Shown piece after piece: positions 33,001 through 40,426 of a stretch of 60,000 nucleotides of DNA (the first letter of the stretch is position 1; each line of letters begins with the position of its first letter). The notes beneath the pieces are model-generated. The model saw nothing but the letters and a program-made list of their open reading frames with translations, had not been told where the DNA came from and made no database searches. The translations under genes and the position numbers were made by a program. The DNA comes from Symsagittifera roscoffensis (lineage: Eukaryota; Xenacoelomorpha; Acoela; Convolutidae), in assembly GCF_963678635.1 (NCBI RefSeq), contig NC_087067.1:1924001-1984000 (forward strand), in the 5' to 3' direction.

Positions 33001-35118
33001 TTCTGTTTAGGAGTTTGTGTCTTTCGAAGGTTATGTTTGTTTTTCTCACAAAAGCTGTGGACAAATTTTCCCAAAATTCTTTGAAAGAAATTTGTAGAAC
33101 TTTGACTCTCGTGAACTTTTGGCCGAATATTTTCTTTCCTTCGTTTCCGAGGGCTAGATAAAGTATGGATCTTAGTTTTTTGTCCGCCTCTTCCAGTCTC
33201 ATGCCGTTGAATTTCTTGGTTTCTGACTTTATTGAGGCCATTTCTTCATCATCGAATCTCTTTTGTTCTTGAATATTCCTCTCGATGCGTGATGTTTTTT
33301 GAGCGTCGGATTCGTTTTCCGGCCAATTTTCCAATGTTGGGGGAGGTGGGTGATATCGTTCCGTTGGATTCAAAAGATTTTCGATGTCGATATTCTCTTT
33401 CGCGATTATTGCTAGCTGGAATAGATCGCTCCACTCTTCCCAAGGAATTGGTGGGTCCACTGTGTGGTTTTGCCAAAATGAAGGTATACATCTCACGTTT
33501 GATTCGTTTCTGTTTGACTGCGCCATGATAAAATGTTCCTTTGTTACGCTTAATTCTACTTAGTTACAAATAAGATATGTTTAAAAAGTGAATTAATCTC
33601 TATGTTAAAACATTTAAAAAGTGAACGGTCATTCTCTCCGTCGGAGAGAATGAAGATAACAAGGTCAAATCAAGATTAACCAGTTAAGATACTTTAAAGT
33701 AATTAGTGAAATAAAACAAATGGTAAGAATCACAACATCCCCCCCCTCTCAAATTCAACTTTGAAAAGCTTATTTAACGTTGTCATAATGCAATGAAATT
33801 TGGCGTAGTGAACAAATCGGCTCTTTTCCAGTTCCCCCCTTTCAAAATACCGAGTTTTATGTTTGTTTTACGTGTTAATACGTCTAAATGCGTGATGTTA
33901 CGCTGTAAAGTATGAAGAACAAATCTGTTCAGAATTAACGATTTGTTCACCACGCCAAATTTCATTGCATTATGACAACGTTAAATAGATTTTTCAAAAT
34001 TGAATTCGAAAGGGGGGGGGGGAACTGGAAAAGAGCCAACAAATCGACAACTGTGAACAGATTTTTTCCTCATACTTTACAGCGTAACATCACGCATTTA
34101 GCCGTAGTAACACGTAAAAAAAACATAAAACTCGGTATTTTGAAAGGTGGGGGGGGGGGGAAACTGGAAAAGAGCCGATTAGTTTGAATAGAAAAAATAT
34201 TCAGACCAAAATTACGTTATTTTGAGTCAAGTTTCGGCTTTCTAAAAACTTGACTGAAAGGTCTCTTAACTGTTTCATCAATCGGCCTTTTCCGATGTCT
34301 ATATAAGTACGGATTAAGAAGGGGCCTCCATTTGGCTCTTTTTCTTTTCCCCCCCACCTGCAAAATTTTAGAATGAAAAATTTGTTCACATTGTTCGATT
34401 GTTAGGAAAATTAGCATACGGACTAATAAGGGCATGGCAAACATATTTGCTGTTCATAATTAACCTTGTAAAACCACTCGTTACACCATAACATTGGTGC
34501 TCGTGTGAGGTGGGGGGGGGGAAGGAAAAAGAGACCTCCATTTGATACTATTTTGCGACATCAAATTTTATTTGCCTGAAAAGGTGATTTTGACCCCTTT
34601 TTTAAGAATTTGTTAGCGGTGAAGAAAACTATGGCGAACATGAGTCTCAAAAGTGTTTTAGTGGGCTAAAAAAACTCGACAAAGTTTTGAAGCCACTCTG
34701 CTTTTCTTCATGTAAGAGGCTGTCCGCAATGAAAGTGATGCATTATGATAAATTTTTGTAACAAAAAATATTTGAACAAAAAGATGGGTTCCTATTGATT
34801 TTTAATTGATGTAATATGATCGAATTTCATCGGCATAGCTTACATTTTGCCGCATAGACGAATAGGATTGAAGGAGGTTGTCAATGGTTGTCGATTCAGT
34901 AATTGTATCATCCCGAGATGCCCCATCGCAGGGAACGTCCACTACCTCGGAGCCCCCCTTATTGAGGGCATCCTCTTGGCTCTGCGCACATCCTTTCTTG
35001 TGCGAAATTGCGCTCCTATGCAGCGAGTAGAGAGAGGGGTCGAATTTGTTCAGCACCACTGACGTCGCCAGACGCTTCATGGCGGACGGCAGAGGCTCCA
35101 CCGAAATAGTCCGCACGC
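23860..35118 (-). CDS. FkbM-type methyltransferase domain gene (exons A-B-C; 5' end not found)
   Basis: Minus-strand gene of the nematode FkbM / Methyltransf_21 family, predicted S-adenosylmethionine-dependent methyltransferases whose substrates are mostly unknown. Three exons join cleanly: A 35118-34844, B 26652-26515, C 24075-23860, about 209 codons in all. Exon A starts two bases into a codon; the A-B and B-C joins are at phase 0. In order they give a nucleotide-binding-like strand (ISVEPLP..MKRL), a TTIDNLL motif, the family signature VKMDIQGYE followed by MLYMEW, and the C-terminal GYSVYSMDTG and W.NNVFLIH. All splice sites fit nematode use. The N-terminal exons (usual glycine-rich D.GAN region) should lie above 35118, but I could not find them. 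The A-B intron is about 8.2 kb because of nested transposons. Family call confident; full-length expression is uncertain. Confidence 0.75.
24826..25350. repeat. Palindromic minisatellite (TTTCAGATCTGAAA), expanded copy in U4
   Basis: The same array as at 18179-18494 but longer: about eighteen AGATCT hexamers by eye. The gain comes from an internal duplication of roughly 230 bp (about 24868-25090 repeated at about 25095-25320), which also accounts for the length difference between the U3 and U4 extensions. It lies within the B-C intron of the FkbM-type gene. Confidence 0.85.
25855..26034. mobile_element. Small inverted-repeat transposon, copy M2
   Basis: 180 bp, ends GGCTCTTTTCC...GGAAAAGAGCC, with a perfect 8-bp target duplication CAAATTTC at 25847-25854 and 26035-26042. 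It is the segmental-duplication twin of M1 at 18990-19169. Confidence 0.85.
26515..26652 (-). CDS. FkbM-type gene, exon B with the MDIQGYE signature
   Basis: 46 codons between acceptor TTATTTGTTAG and donor CACAAG followed by GTAGAA, both at phase 0. It holds the most diagnostic part of the family, VVKMDIQGYEPYGLLGAE and MLYMEWAEMKK. An inverted-repeat transposon (M3) begins only about 45 bases upstream of the acceptor in the intron. Confidence 0.8.
26696..26910. mobile_element. Small inverted-repeat transposon, copy M3
   Basis: 215 bp with inverted ends GGCTCTTTTCCAGTTTCCCCCC...GGGGGGAACTGGAAAAGAGCC and a perfect 8-bp target duplication AACACATT (26688-26695 and 26911-26918). It lies in the A-B intron just upstream of exon B. 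Internal sequence is shared with M1, M2, M4 and M5 (phrases such as 'aatttggcgtggtgaacaaatc'). Confidence 0.9.
26919..27170. other. Intron sequence, nothing recognised
   Basis: AT-rich remainder of the A-B intron between M3 and the outer transposon M4. No open frame or repeat of note. Confidence 0.5.
27199..27410 (-). repeat. 3' LTR of element 2
   Basis: 212 bp. On the element's strand it starts TGTTGTGATTC and ends TTTTATCA. It contains the 23-base palindrome cattctctccgtcggagagaatg at 27303-27325. It differs from the 5' LTR at four positions. Confidence 0.92.
27411..27418 (-). promoter_or_regulatory. Polypurine tract of element 2
   Basis: On the element's strand AAGGGGAA lies directly before the 3' LTR (TGTTGTG...). 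This is the expected place and composition for the primer of plus-strand DNA synthesis. Confidence 0.75.
27705..30494 (-). CDS. Integrase and long acidic C-terminal region (element 2 pol, 3' part)
   Basis: About 929 codons. The region before residue 200 resembles a linker. An integrase zinc-binding motif follows (H225, H228, C257, C260), then the catalytic core with D292, D351 and E387, 35 residues separating the last two, as in retroviral and Ty3/gypsy integrases. The second aspartate sits in VDHASC rather than the usual TDNG context. The last 480 residues are rich in Ser, Pro, Thr and Asp/Glu and are not recognised. There is no ATG at the start: the frame opens after a TAG just upstream and overlaps the RNase H frame by about 15 bases in another phase. 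It was therefore probably read from a continuous pol before a frame change, or by frameshifting. Confidence 0.85.
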   Translation of the reverse strand: MLPLDNENPLRNSINSISENSHYTKLRNHVIITALNFVNSSISICNQKHYRTELCNSKCIPSDFSNTDFTKISLSNSAFIYFLILNSSLISNPSDLKLINSVNLSNNQIVVNPSTSGIQVSIDFQISSEHKKLVTKFRENLKLPERPLDLNTLFNAKLVALLTEDDELLNPIVKALQKKVDNINSNSRYLHQFSKDLHESDGLLYMDGKLVIPFTLRNAVLKTLHESHPGQFGMKYLAQYIWWPHIYRQIYFHGINCTQCTQTGKNIKSIIPTTQISELPTLSEPNEEINLDFAGPLDINWGNNKYILLCIDRFSKFSSAKITSSTSSNTVIEFLQDYFYLHGIPKSIRVDHASCFTSQDFKIFCNSLNIKLIFCTVGDHRSNGLVEKLVHTVKIKLLAMSLDQQKPTLQTAISKIIWNLRSSFQSKIKCSPFEIDFNRKPNTIWKQLASNNLSGGFLDKGKSIVSRERALDCKADDRIEDGYKDSLIPKKNQSPLEKGYDSDLPTTSKPPSSRVHLNSPFKGKLLRKTNGSINGNPFYKQLGQKLINSTKSTVELSDGKIIRKSDIAIPKSKSSTIRSFKGNISFPFFSNGDLQVDPRKSYKPKTQQTRKPDTKTGRHTESFTPVTTRSRGTNQPSKSNKSKKNRNKASTSNTGYLAGDESMFIPSDTSDISDWEWIAGGFPCREMIRKSFISDNVNFNKEPTSSLDPKTYQTNIKLEILDDQPELSDTAECPISIKPAPQTTSHPPDEPSTATTTETPNIPSDLTKPLVGEKPVNFPVFEIEDSSDEIGTSEERHPKETTTTGNELILRRSSRNVGPPQFCGKRYYIDIIDELENQPGSATNPISLDEDDNSSSPTQTFRENPLDNQTNTLPEDSTPDLAYTQSPDQFSIASTNDSLRDAVNCFENYIDLDSEIFNAELEKFMEGDS
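30478..31413 (-). CDS. Reverse transcriptase (3' half) and RNase H (element 2 pol, middle)
   Basis: 311 codons from the first ATG in the frame, which is internal to reverse transcriptase and not a true start. The same frame is open upstream to about 31560. YLDD at residues 22-25 is the polymerase catalytic motif. RNase H follows with D172, the E of STNELELL (211), D238 in ITDHK and D285. Function: copying the element RNA into DNA and removing the RNA strand. It ends at a TAA at 30478 in the overlap with the integrase frame. Confidence 0.85.
   Translation of the reverse strand: MPNEFQRVMDSTLGNIPFTNCYLDDILVASKGSFNDHKKIVYKILSTLGTYNFAVKWSKCKFFQKQIEWLGFKISKSGIAPLFDKTKAIKDIPIPKNLKELRSFFGSTNQYIKFVPNLASLGSPLRPLLNKKSIFLWNEDHSKAFVKIKSEIVNLTENPHFDVKKPTSVKTDASHNGLGASLEQLHEKVWKTVSFASRFLNPHESKYSTNELELLGVVWAVEHYKNYLYGSEFEIITDHKALLSALSPNHGNKTYQSRLTRWVDRLLPFNFTIKHLAGKDMGFTDLISRTPSGKAIPSSHYDEEFVVATFG
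31414..31597 (-). pseudogene. Frame-shifted piece of reverse transcriptase (element 2)
   Basis: Between the gag-protease frame and the 3' half of reverse transcriptase, the palm residues (for example NLDLKNAYSQL and GFYGLGD) are still readable, but in different frames. The reading frame must change at about 31670 and again at about 31560. At least two small insertions or deletions therefore disrupt the enzyme in this copy. Confidence 0.75.
31598..33526 (-). CDS. Gag, protease and start of reverse transcriptase (element 2)
   Basis: 642 codons. Gag-like N-terminal part (residues 1-250), then two zinc knuckles: a variant one (C285, C288, H296, C300) and a standard CX2CX4HX4C (C307, C310, H315, C320). 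These bind element RNA. The aspartic protease motif is DSA at 413-415, with the flap-side ILG at 489-491. The start of reverse transcriptase follows (ISPIVITCKKD), and the frame is lost after about residue 617, with 25 foreign residues before the stop. The ATG at 33526 shares its first base with the end of the 5' LTR, so there is no leader; the same arrangement in element 3 supports this start. Confidence 0.85.
   Translation of the reverse strand: MAQSNRNESNVRCIPSFWQNHTVDPPIPWEEWSDLFQLAIIAKENIDIENLLNPTERYHPPPPTLENWPENESDAQKTSRIERNIQEQKRFDDEEMASIKSETKKFNGMRLEEADKKLRSILYLALGNEGKKIFGQKFTRVKVLQISFKEFWENLSTAFVRKTNITFERHKLLNRKQRDRESLEQFWGALAEMAKRCNIPTGEDEWIRDIFINNMKNSDIQRKLLTETLPPLEALNVALIDEKGITNHIKMTNTFKSSGYSSNKSFNHFNVKREPTLNIERNNTCMKCGGNFTKGHLAVCPAKDTTCTTCKYRGHFTRLCKSRRKNVNIVDSQIVNNTDHHYPSEQPDVHIDHANRECCGVINAWSESGHSDNDEYSVLNVTTIYDDQGKELKKLLNIGLGNENQVILNIQVDSASPVSFLKQNVLHELKLRDPYVKIYPVDKATKELYCGFTNNAINITGKVIVPIFSNGWSHKECHFFRTQGHERNILGNDNLPKVGIEVSQKQYATFTNKRTCKSINSVNSLDIDNEIEMIGKTFKQLFLRIGKIKNQTKITHFHEPLKPIQLKGRRVPLHLLDSVKTELYRLKSEGNIKKLENCDEDRFISPIVITCKKDKSIKLAQIQNLSTNKSTRTNIRCLIYTN
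33510..33525 (-). promoter_or_regulatory. Primer binding site of element 2, inside gag
   Basis: Directly after the 5' LTR the element reads TGGCGCAGTC, the usual TGG start of a site complementary to a tRNA 3' end. It would pair with a tRNA ending GACTGCGCCA, as expected for some serine tRNAs (from general knowledge, not checked here). It overlaps the first codons of gag. Confidence 0.65.
33526..33737 (-). repeat. 5' LTR of element 2
   Basis: 212 bp, 98 percent identical to the 3' LTR by direct comparison. The palindrome is at 33630-33652. It should contain the promoter, but I see no strong TATA box. The internal end (TTTTATCA) overlaps the gag start by one base. Confidence 0.92.
33819..34037. 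mobile_element. Small inverted-repeat transposon, copy M5, nested in M4
   Basis: 219 bp, ends GGCTCTTTTCCAGTT...AACTGGAAAAGAGCC, with a perfect 8-bp target duplication AACAAATC at 33811-33818 and 34038-34045. The duplicated bases are part of M4's own interior, which proves that the element inserted into its own family member. Confidence 0.9.
34334..34534. mobile_element. Related inverted-repeat transposon, copy M6
   Basis: About 200 bp with ends GGCTCTTTTTCTTTTCCCCCCC and GGGGGGGGGAAGGAAAAAGAGA, flanked by a 9-base direct repeat CCTCCATTT (34325-34333 and 34535-34543). The ends resemble the M1-M5 family but the interior differs. The right end seems to lack the terminal CC. Confidence 0.65.
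34544..34800. other. Intron sequence, nothing recognised
   Basis: Between transposon M6 and exon A of the FkbM-type gene I see no open frame or repeat of note. Confidence 0.4.
34844..35118 (-). CDS. FkbM-type gene, exon A
   Basis: Acceptor TAGTTTTCAG at its start and donor AAT followed by GTAAGC at 34843. 275 bases, beginning with the last two bases of a codon, then 91 codons without a stop. Encodes ISVEPLPSAMKRL, SLHRSAIS and STTIDNLL, typical of the middle of the domain. It ends with SYSSMRQN, and the next exon supplies VVVKMDIQGYE in phase. Confidence 0.75.
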
Positions 35119-36470
35119 CTGAAAACTACAGACTGTTCATATATTGTTTCTGGGATAATTCTCGGAGAGAATTAGGATATATGTCTGAGTCATAGTTCTC
35201 GGAGTTCTTTCATCCAAGAATTTGAAACTAGTTCAATCAATGATTCCTGGGAATAAAAATAGCAATTCGTGTAATGAATTTTGGCGTGGTGAACAAACTA
35301 ACGACTCTGACATCTGACCATAAAGCCATAATAACTGATATGAAAGAAAAACAATGAAAAACCAAATGTCAAAAAAGAAAACAAGGCAGAATTTTTTCCA
35401 GTGGGCTCACTGTCTTTCAATGACAGTTTTGATATCAAAGTTAGTGTGACTGCATTCAAGAAGCAATCAAGATAGAAAACTATGGATGCTCTAGCCATCA
35501 GTTCAGTTTACTTCCCGCACTGAAATATTCCTAGAAGTTCCAGTTTAAAAACTGTTTTAAAACAGTTGTAAAAACGCGCGTCAAAAAAAAACGTGATTTT
35601 TCTGTCAAAGTTTTCCAAAAAGTGCCCAAAAACGGCTTTTTTGACCTGTTTTTAAAAAAATTTGCCTGCCGCGCACAAAGTTTGGCAAAAACAGCGTCCT
35701 TTCAGTGCTTTACGAGAGCTCGGAAAATCAATTTGGTCGACCTAAAAAAAAGGTCGTCAAAATTTTCGAAATTTTTTTGAAAATCCGCTTCCCCCCCTCG
35801 AGAAAATCCTAGAGTTGTTAACACTGTTTGACTAATTTGAATCTACTTAACCAACTTCCCCCCCCCTTTTGTACCTACTAAAGAATCTCCCCCTTTCTTG
35901 AAAGGGGGAAATTGGTAAGTAGATCCCAAAATTTTACTGCACTTTTTTGTTGTTAAACCTGACTCATCAATCTGCTTGCGATGTTGTACTCAAATTACCA
36001 TGCTTCTAAAACAAAACCGATGAGTATATAAGTATAAAAGAAAATTAATGATTTCTTGATCCATTTTTTGGTTTAAATTTAAATTAAACAAAATCAGTTT
36101 AACAAAACTTTGATATTAAACTCAAAGAAAGAGAACAATGACTCTTTGATTGCGAAAAAATTAAAAACTCACTTACATTTTCAAGGAAGAATTATTATTG
36201 TGTAGGAGAGCTTTTTTGAGAAAACGTTCATATTTTAAAATGCTATTAAAATACAGCCCAATAAATTGTAAAGGTGGCCTTTGTTAAAAAAAATGTAAGA
36301 TTTAATGAAATTTCTTCTCAACTCAAGAAAAAGAAAGACCAAAACACAAACCAAACTTTTCAATCAAGCCCTGCTTCTGCAGAAAACATTGCAAATTTTT
36401 CAAAAAAACAGAGCTTTCTTAAGATAAAAAAAATCTTTTTGAGCAATTAATGAGCAGCAAAAAGTAGGGT
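35119..36470. other. Upstream region of the FkbM-type gene, no exon found
   Basis: The missing N-terminal exons were sought here without success. At 35274-35300 is a fragment of the M1-M5 transposon interior (gtaatgaattttggcgtggtgaacaaac). C-rich runs at about 35790-35900 carry short inverted pieces (cttccccccccttt and cttgaaagggggaaattgg) that may be another decayed transposon end. Confidence 0.4.
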
Positions 36471-36479
36471 TACATGAAA

Positions 36480-37110
36480 TTTTGCCCCAAGTCACCTTGT
36501 CCCAGCCCAACTTGTCCGATTCCAACTTGCCCCAGAAGACTATTTGTCCAATGCCAACTCGTGCCAGATAATAAAAAAATTGTGTGAATTGTATCTTGCG
36601 CATCTCCAGTGCTCAGTAGTTTTTGTCGTTTGCCTTATTGTGAAATCGTGTCCGAAATCGTGCCGTTATTGTGAAATCGTGTTCGTTTATTTCGTTGGGA
36701 TATTCCCCACGTAAGTTGACTCATAGTATTTATGTTGGATGTGTGGAACAAAATGGTAAGCAAAGAAGCAAAATGAAAGAATATTCGTGCTTCCTTTTGT
36801 TTCAAAGGCGCTAATTGTGGTTTATTTTCAAATTTTGTCGTGTAATTACTAAAAATTATAGTTTTTTAGGTTCAGCTTCAATAATTTTCGATTAGAGTCT
36901 TCTGTTATCTCAAATCGAGTCAAGTGTCCATTAGCATTTGCTGGTCCTTAACTTGAACATCAAAGAATCAAGTAAAAGTAATAAGTATGGGGCAAAACGG
37001 CTTGGGACAAAATGTTATGTGGGGCAAGTTGGCAGAGGACAAATTGCCATGTAGGGCAAGTTAGTATAGAACATGTTGGCATAGGGCCAATTGACTTGGG
37101 GCAAATAGTC
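36480..37110. repeat. Inverted pair of short-phrase arrays (caacttgcccc / ggggcaagttg)
   Basis: At 36480-36566 variants of 'caacttg(t/c)cc' recur about every 20 bases. At 36986-37110 their reverse complement, 'ggggcaagttggcatagg', recurs at least five times. The two arrays face each other across about 420 bp, giving a large imperfect inverted repeat that could form a hairpin in RNA. The ends and any target duplication are not clear. Confidence 0.6.
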
Positions 37111-38513
37111 CTGAAACCAAGAATAAACAATATATTTCAAACTTCACTGGCGGAATTAAAAGCTGAAAGCTATATAAAGTATAGCAAGTGCAACAAATGT
37201 GTTGAGAAGGCTCTTAGTAAAGTGGTAAGGCGTTCATTTCGAGAGCGTCAGATCGTGTAATTGAGCCCGTGCCATGGCAATGATAGTGTGGGAGGATAAG
37301 CCTGTCACTTGACCTTTAGCTTCAGGTCTACCACAGCTTGACCGATTATGGCTGCAATAGTGGTACCACATGAAAATTATAAACGCAAAAAAAGGCCTGT
37401 AGTTGCGAAAAAAAAGAGCTGCGCGCAACAAAATAACTCAGTCTGGAATGTGGGGGAAACGAGAAGTGGAGTAAGCTTAGACAGACTGGATAGCCTTTCA
37501 TAGATCTGCCGCAAATCGCAGAAACCACAATTAGTAGTATTGCCTATAAGGAAAACAAATTTTCACCTCAATAAACATCTCACTGGGAATTTTATCAAAG
37601 CTCTGTCAATATACAATTATGAAAAATTAAGCAAACCTTTCTGTTTTACTTTTGTTTTATGAACCGTACTTCGTTTCTCAGCCCTTAAAGTAAGTGACTT
37701 CCTTTGTGGGAGAAACTTTAAACAAGTTTCTCAGATTTTATTAGGCTCAAAAAATACAGCTCGATAACCCCTCAAATGAAGAAAGACGATTTTTTTTCAG
37801 TTAACCGAATCAGTCAAACTTTCCATTTCAGAGACGTTCAAAAAGGGACCATTTTGTCTAAAGGTTTTCTCTCAGGCTTCACAAAATGATATAGTGATTA
37901 TCAATATCTTGCACAAATCTACAAACTTGTGAGCCTGAAAACAACTTTTTATACGTATTATTAATTAATTAGAAATTTAAAATAAACTCAAAGCTGATAA
38001 AAAGCATCCATTTTGAGGAGTACACAAAAACTATCAAAATGCTTCTCAAAATTTTTTTAATATTCATTTTCCGAGAAGGTCTCTCCTTGTATAAAAAACT
38101 TATTCATTAACCAAAACACCAAAAACTAATCGAAATTCGCTTTGTAAGAGTTTGAGAAAAAAAACAATACGGGAAAAATTTAAAACTTTTCAGTGTCTCA
38201 GCTGGGCAAAGATTCATTGCATCCAAGGGGCCATCATAACAGACAGAGATTTCGGTTTGCTACGTTTTCCTCTTTTCCGTTTTTTCTGGTTTTTTCGTTT
38301 TTTTTAGGGATAATTTTTATGAGTTTAATATATCACTTTTTGGCCACTGAAAGGTATCTTTACTTTTGATTCATAAATACAATCTATGATGATTATTGTG
38401 CAAAACACTCAAAGATTTCCATGATAAAAAAAATGTTTTAGTCAAATCTTCCAGTCAAACTATTTATACCGTGGCAAATTATTAGCCTTCAATGAGAAAG
38501 TTTTTGCAATAGA
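37111..38513. other. No supported gene
   Basis: Only short frames are open. A stretch at 37205-37300 has a tRNA-like A box but no convincing tRNA. The rest is AT-rich DNA up to the target duplication of element 3. Confidence 0.4.
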
Positions 38514-38518
38514 GGGCC

Positions 38519-38754
38519 TGTTGTGGTTTGATTTTTATCATTATGTCATTATGTCGATTAGATACCAGTCATTGCCCTACATCGATTAGATACCAGTCAA
38601 AACTTCGCTTGATTCGACCATTGGTCCATCATTGCTAGTTAATGTTATTCTTAAAACAAACGTTTGAATTAACAATTCAATTTACTTTTTTATTCTTTTA
38701 AGTAACTTTACATATACTGTACAAAGCTATCTAGATTATTGGAACATTTTATTA
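38519..38754 (+). repeat. 5' LTR of element 3
   Basis: 236 bp, TGTTGTGG...CATTTTATTA. It is longer than the 3' LTR because the phrase 'cgattagataccagtca' is present twice (about 38554 and 38582). The final CA of the family has become TA. Confidence 0.85.
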
Positions 38755-39739
38755 TGGCGCAGCCACATGAATGGAAGGTGCGTGGAATTCCCTCATTCTG
38801 GCCAAATCATAGCTTAGAGCTACCAATTTCCTGGACCCACTGAAGCGACCAATGTTAATTGGCGATAATTGCGAAAGAGAATCTGGACATAGATAGTCTT
38901 AACGGGCCGGAGGTACCATAAACGCAAGTTCCAATTCTGGAGCAAGCCACAGGAAGTGAGTTGGGCTCAGATAGAATTAGTAGAGAAGTGAGGAACAAAA
39001 ACGCTTTCAAATCATACGAAGGCGTCGACGAAAAGCGGATCAACGAAGAAAAGAAAAATTATAATGGGATGAGACGAGAAGACGCCGACAAAAAGTGACG
39101 CTCGAATCGGTTCTTAGCACTTGGCAGCGAAGAAAAAAGGATTTTTGCTCGAAAAAAAATCTGATAAATTTTTTTGCCATTTTGTTTACGGAATTCTGGA
39201 ACCTACTAGATACTGCCTTTTACAAACCTCCCAAGTCAACCTTCAAGAAGTTTAAATTGCTGAACCTCAAATCAAAAGATCGGGAGATTCGTCTTAGATA
39301 GTCTTAACGGGCCGGAGGTACCATAAACGCAAGTTCCAATTCTGGAGCAAGCCACAGGAAGTGAGTTGGGCTCAGATAGAATTAGTAGAGAAGTGAGGAA
39401 CAAAAACGCTTTTAAATCATACGAAGGCGTCGACGAAAAGCGGATCAACGAAGAAAAGAAAAATTATAATGGGATGAGACGAGAAGACGCCGACAAAAAG
39501 TGACGCTCGAATCGGTTCTTAGCACTTGGCAGCGAAGAAAAAAGGATTTTTGCTCGAAAAAAAATCTGATAAATTTTTTAGCCATTTTGTTTACGGAATT
39601 CTGGAACCTACTAGATACTGCCTTTTACAAACCTCCCAAGTCAACCTTCAAGAAGTTTAAATTGCTGAACCTCAAATCAAAAGATCGGGAGATTCGAACA
39701 TTTTTGGGGCTCTCTCAAAGATTTAGCGAGTACATGTAA
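38754..39739 (+). pseudogene. Gag remnant of element 3 with a tandem duplication
   Basis: The ATG at 38754 shares its first base with the LTR end, as in element 2. The first codons give a MAQ start and IPSFWPNH, matching element 2 gag (IPSFWQNH), before a stop at about 38840. Further gag is readable in pieces, such as TEFWNLLDTAFYKPPKSTF, equivalent to element 2 residues 149-168. A 405-bp block (38891-39295) is repeated at 39296-39696. Confidence 0.75.
38891..39696 (+). repeat. 405-bp tandem duplication within element 3
   Basis: 38891-39295 and 39296-39696 are the same sequence with about two base differences (a c/t in 'cgctttcaaatc' and a t/a in 'attttttt(a)gcc'). The period of 405 is a multiple of three. 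The copies are far more alike than the element's two LTRs, so the duplication is much younger than the insertion, or the copies have been homogenised. Confidence 0.9.
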
Positions 39740-40168
39740 TTTTAGGGAGACCGAATAGATTACGGACATCTTCATTTGCAATATAATGAACATGGAAACC
39801 CAACGGAAGCTCCTCTCAGTAAGGCCCTCAGAAGACCTAAATCAAGCTCTAATTGACAAAAAAAAACTATTTTAACTATCAAAAACTGAAGCACATGGCA
39901 AGATTCTTGACCAATGGGCCGACTGTTAATTTTCTTAATGTACATACAAGATCAAGAACGAACCGAGCCTCACTATTCCCTCGATTCTTGCATGAAATGA
40001 GGGAATACACTTACGATGGGACATTTTAACGTGTATCCAGCGAAAGACATCAAGCCTAAAAACTGTACATGCGTCCCACCGGAGAATTCCTGGAGCTAAA
40101 ATCAAGACGGGCATGGAAAAATAAACGCCTGGAATGAGAGCGTATAGAGTGATGAAGACGATTTTTCG

Positions 40169-40426
40169 TTGTTGAGTGTTAGAACGATATACGATGAAAA
40201 CGCACTTGAAACCAAAAAATTCTTGAACAAAGGATCGGGCTGGGAGTTGATTGTAAATTTGAGTATTCCTGTAGGTTCGGCGAGCCCATTTAGCTTTATA
40301 AAAGAAAAAGTCCTTCATGATTTGAAATTAAGATACCCAAACTTGAAATGTTACCCAGTGGAAAAGAGGATCACCTTCCAATCCCCAAGAATATCTCGTA
40401 ATTACAATCCTTCTTCGGCTCAATAA
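40169..40426 (+). pseudogene. Protease-region remnant of element 3
   Basis: A readable piece aligns with element 2 residues 380-445: VRTIYDE..LETKKFLN, then SIPVGSASPFSFIKE (element 2 has DSASPVSFLKQ) and KVLHDLKLRYP. The catalytic D before SAS has been replaced by G. The frame then ends and the reverse transcriptase part is lacking. Confidence 0.7.

Larger units (their letters stand above)
27199..33737 (-). mobile_element. Ty3/gypsy-type LTR retrotransposon, nearly complete (element 2)
   Basis: 6,539 bp on the minus strand between two 212-bp LTRs, with a 5-bp target duplication TCCCC (27194-27198 and 33738-33742). The domain order is gag with zinc knuckles, protease, reverse transcriptase, RNase H, integrase, which is the Ty3/gypsy order. 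The LTRs differ at 4 of 212 positions, so the insertion is recent. Even so, pol is broken: two frame changes inside reverse transcriptase (about 31670 and 31560) and a third between RNase H and integrase (about 30480). It sits in an intron of the FkbM-type gene, in the same transcriptional direction as that gene. Confidence 0.92.
27179..34176. mobile_element. Outer inverted-repeat transposon M4, split by two nested insertions
   Basis: The ends GGCTCTTTTCCAGTTT (27179) and AAACTGGAAAAGAGCC (34176) are flanked by a perfect 8-bp duplication GATTAGTT at 27171-27178 and 34177-34184, which identifies them as two ends of one insertion about 7 kb apart. Inside are an LTR retrotransposon (27199-33737, duplication TCCCC) and a second element of the same family (M5, duplication AACAAATC). 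Without them M4 would be a few hundred bases long, like its relatives. Confidence 0.85.

Noticed and set aside
37205-37300. tRNA-like stretch (tagtaaagtgg resembles an A box)
   Set aside because: No proper B box, acceptor stem or anticodon stem can be drawn. At most it is a very decayed tRNA-derived repeat.
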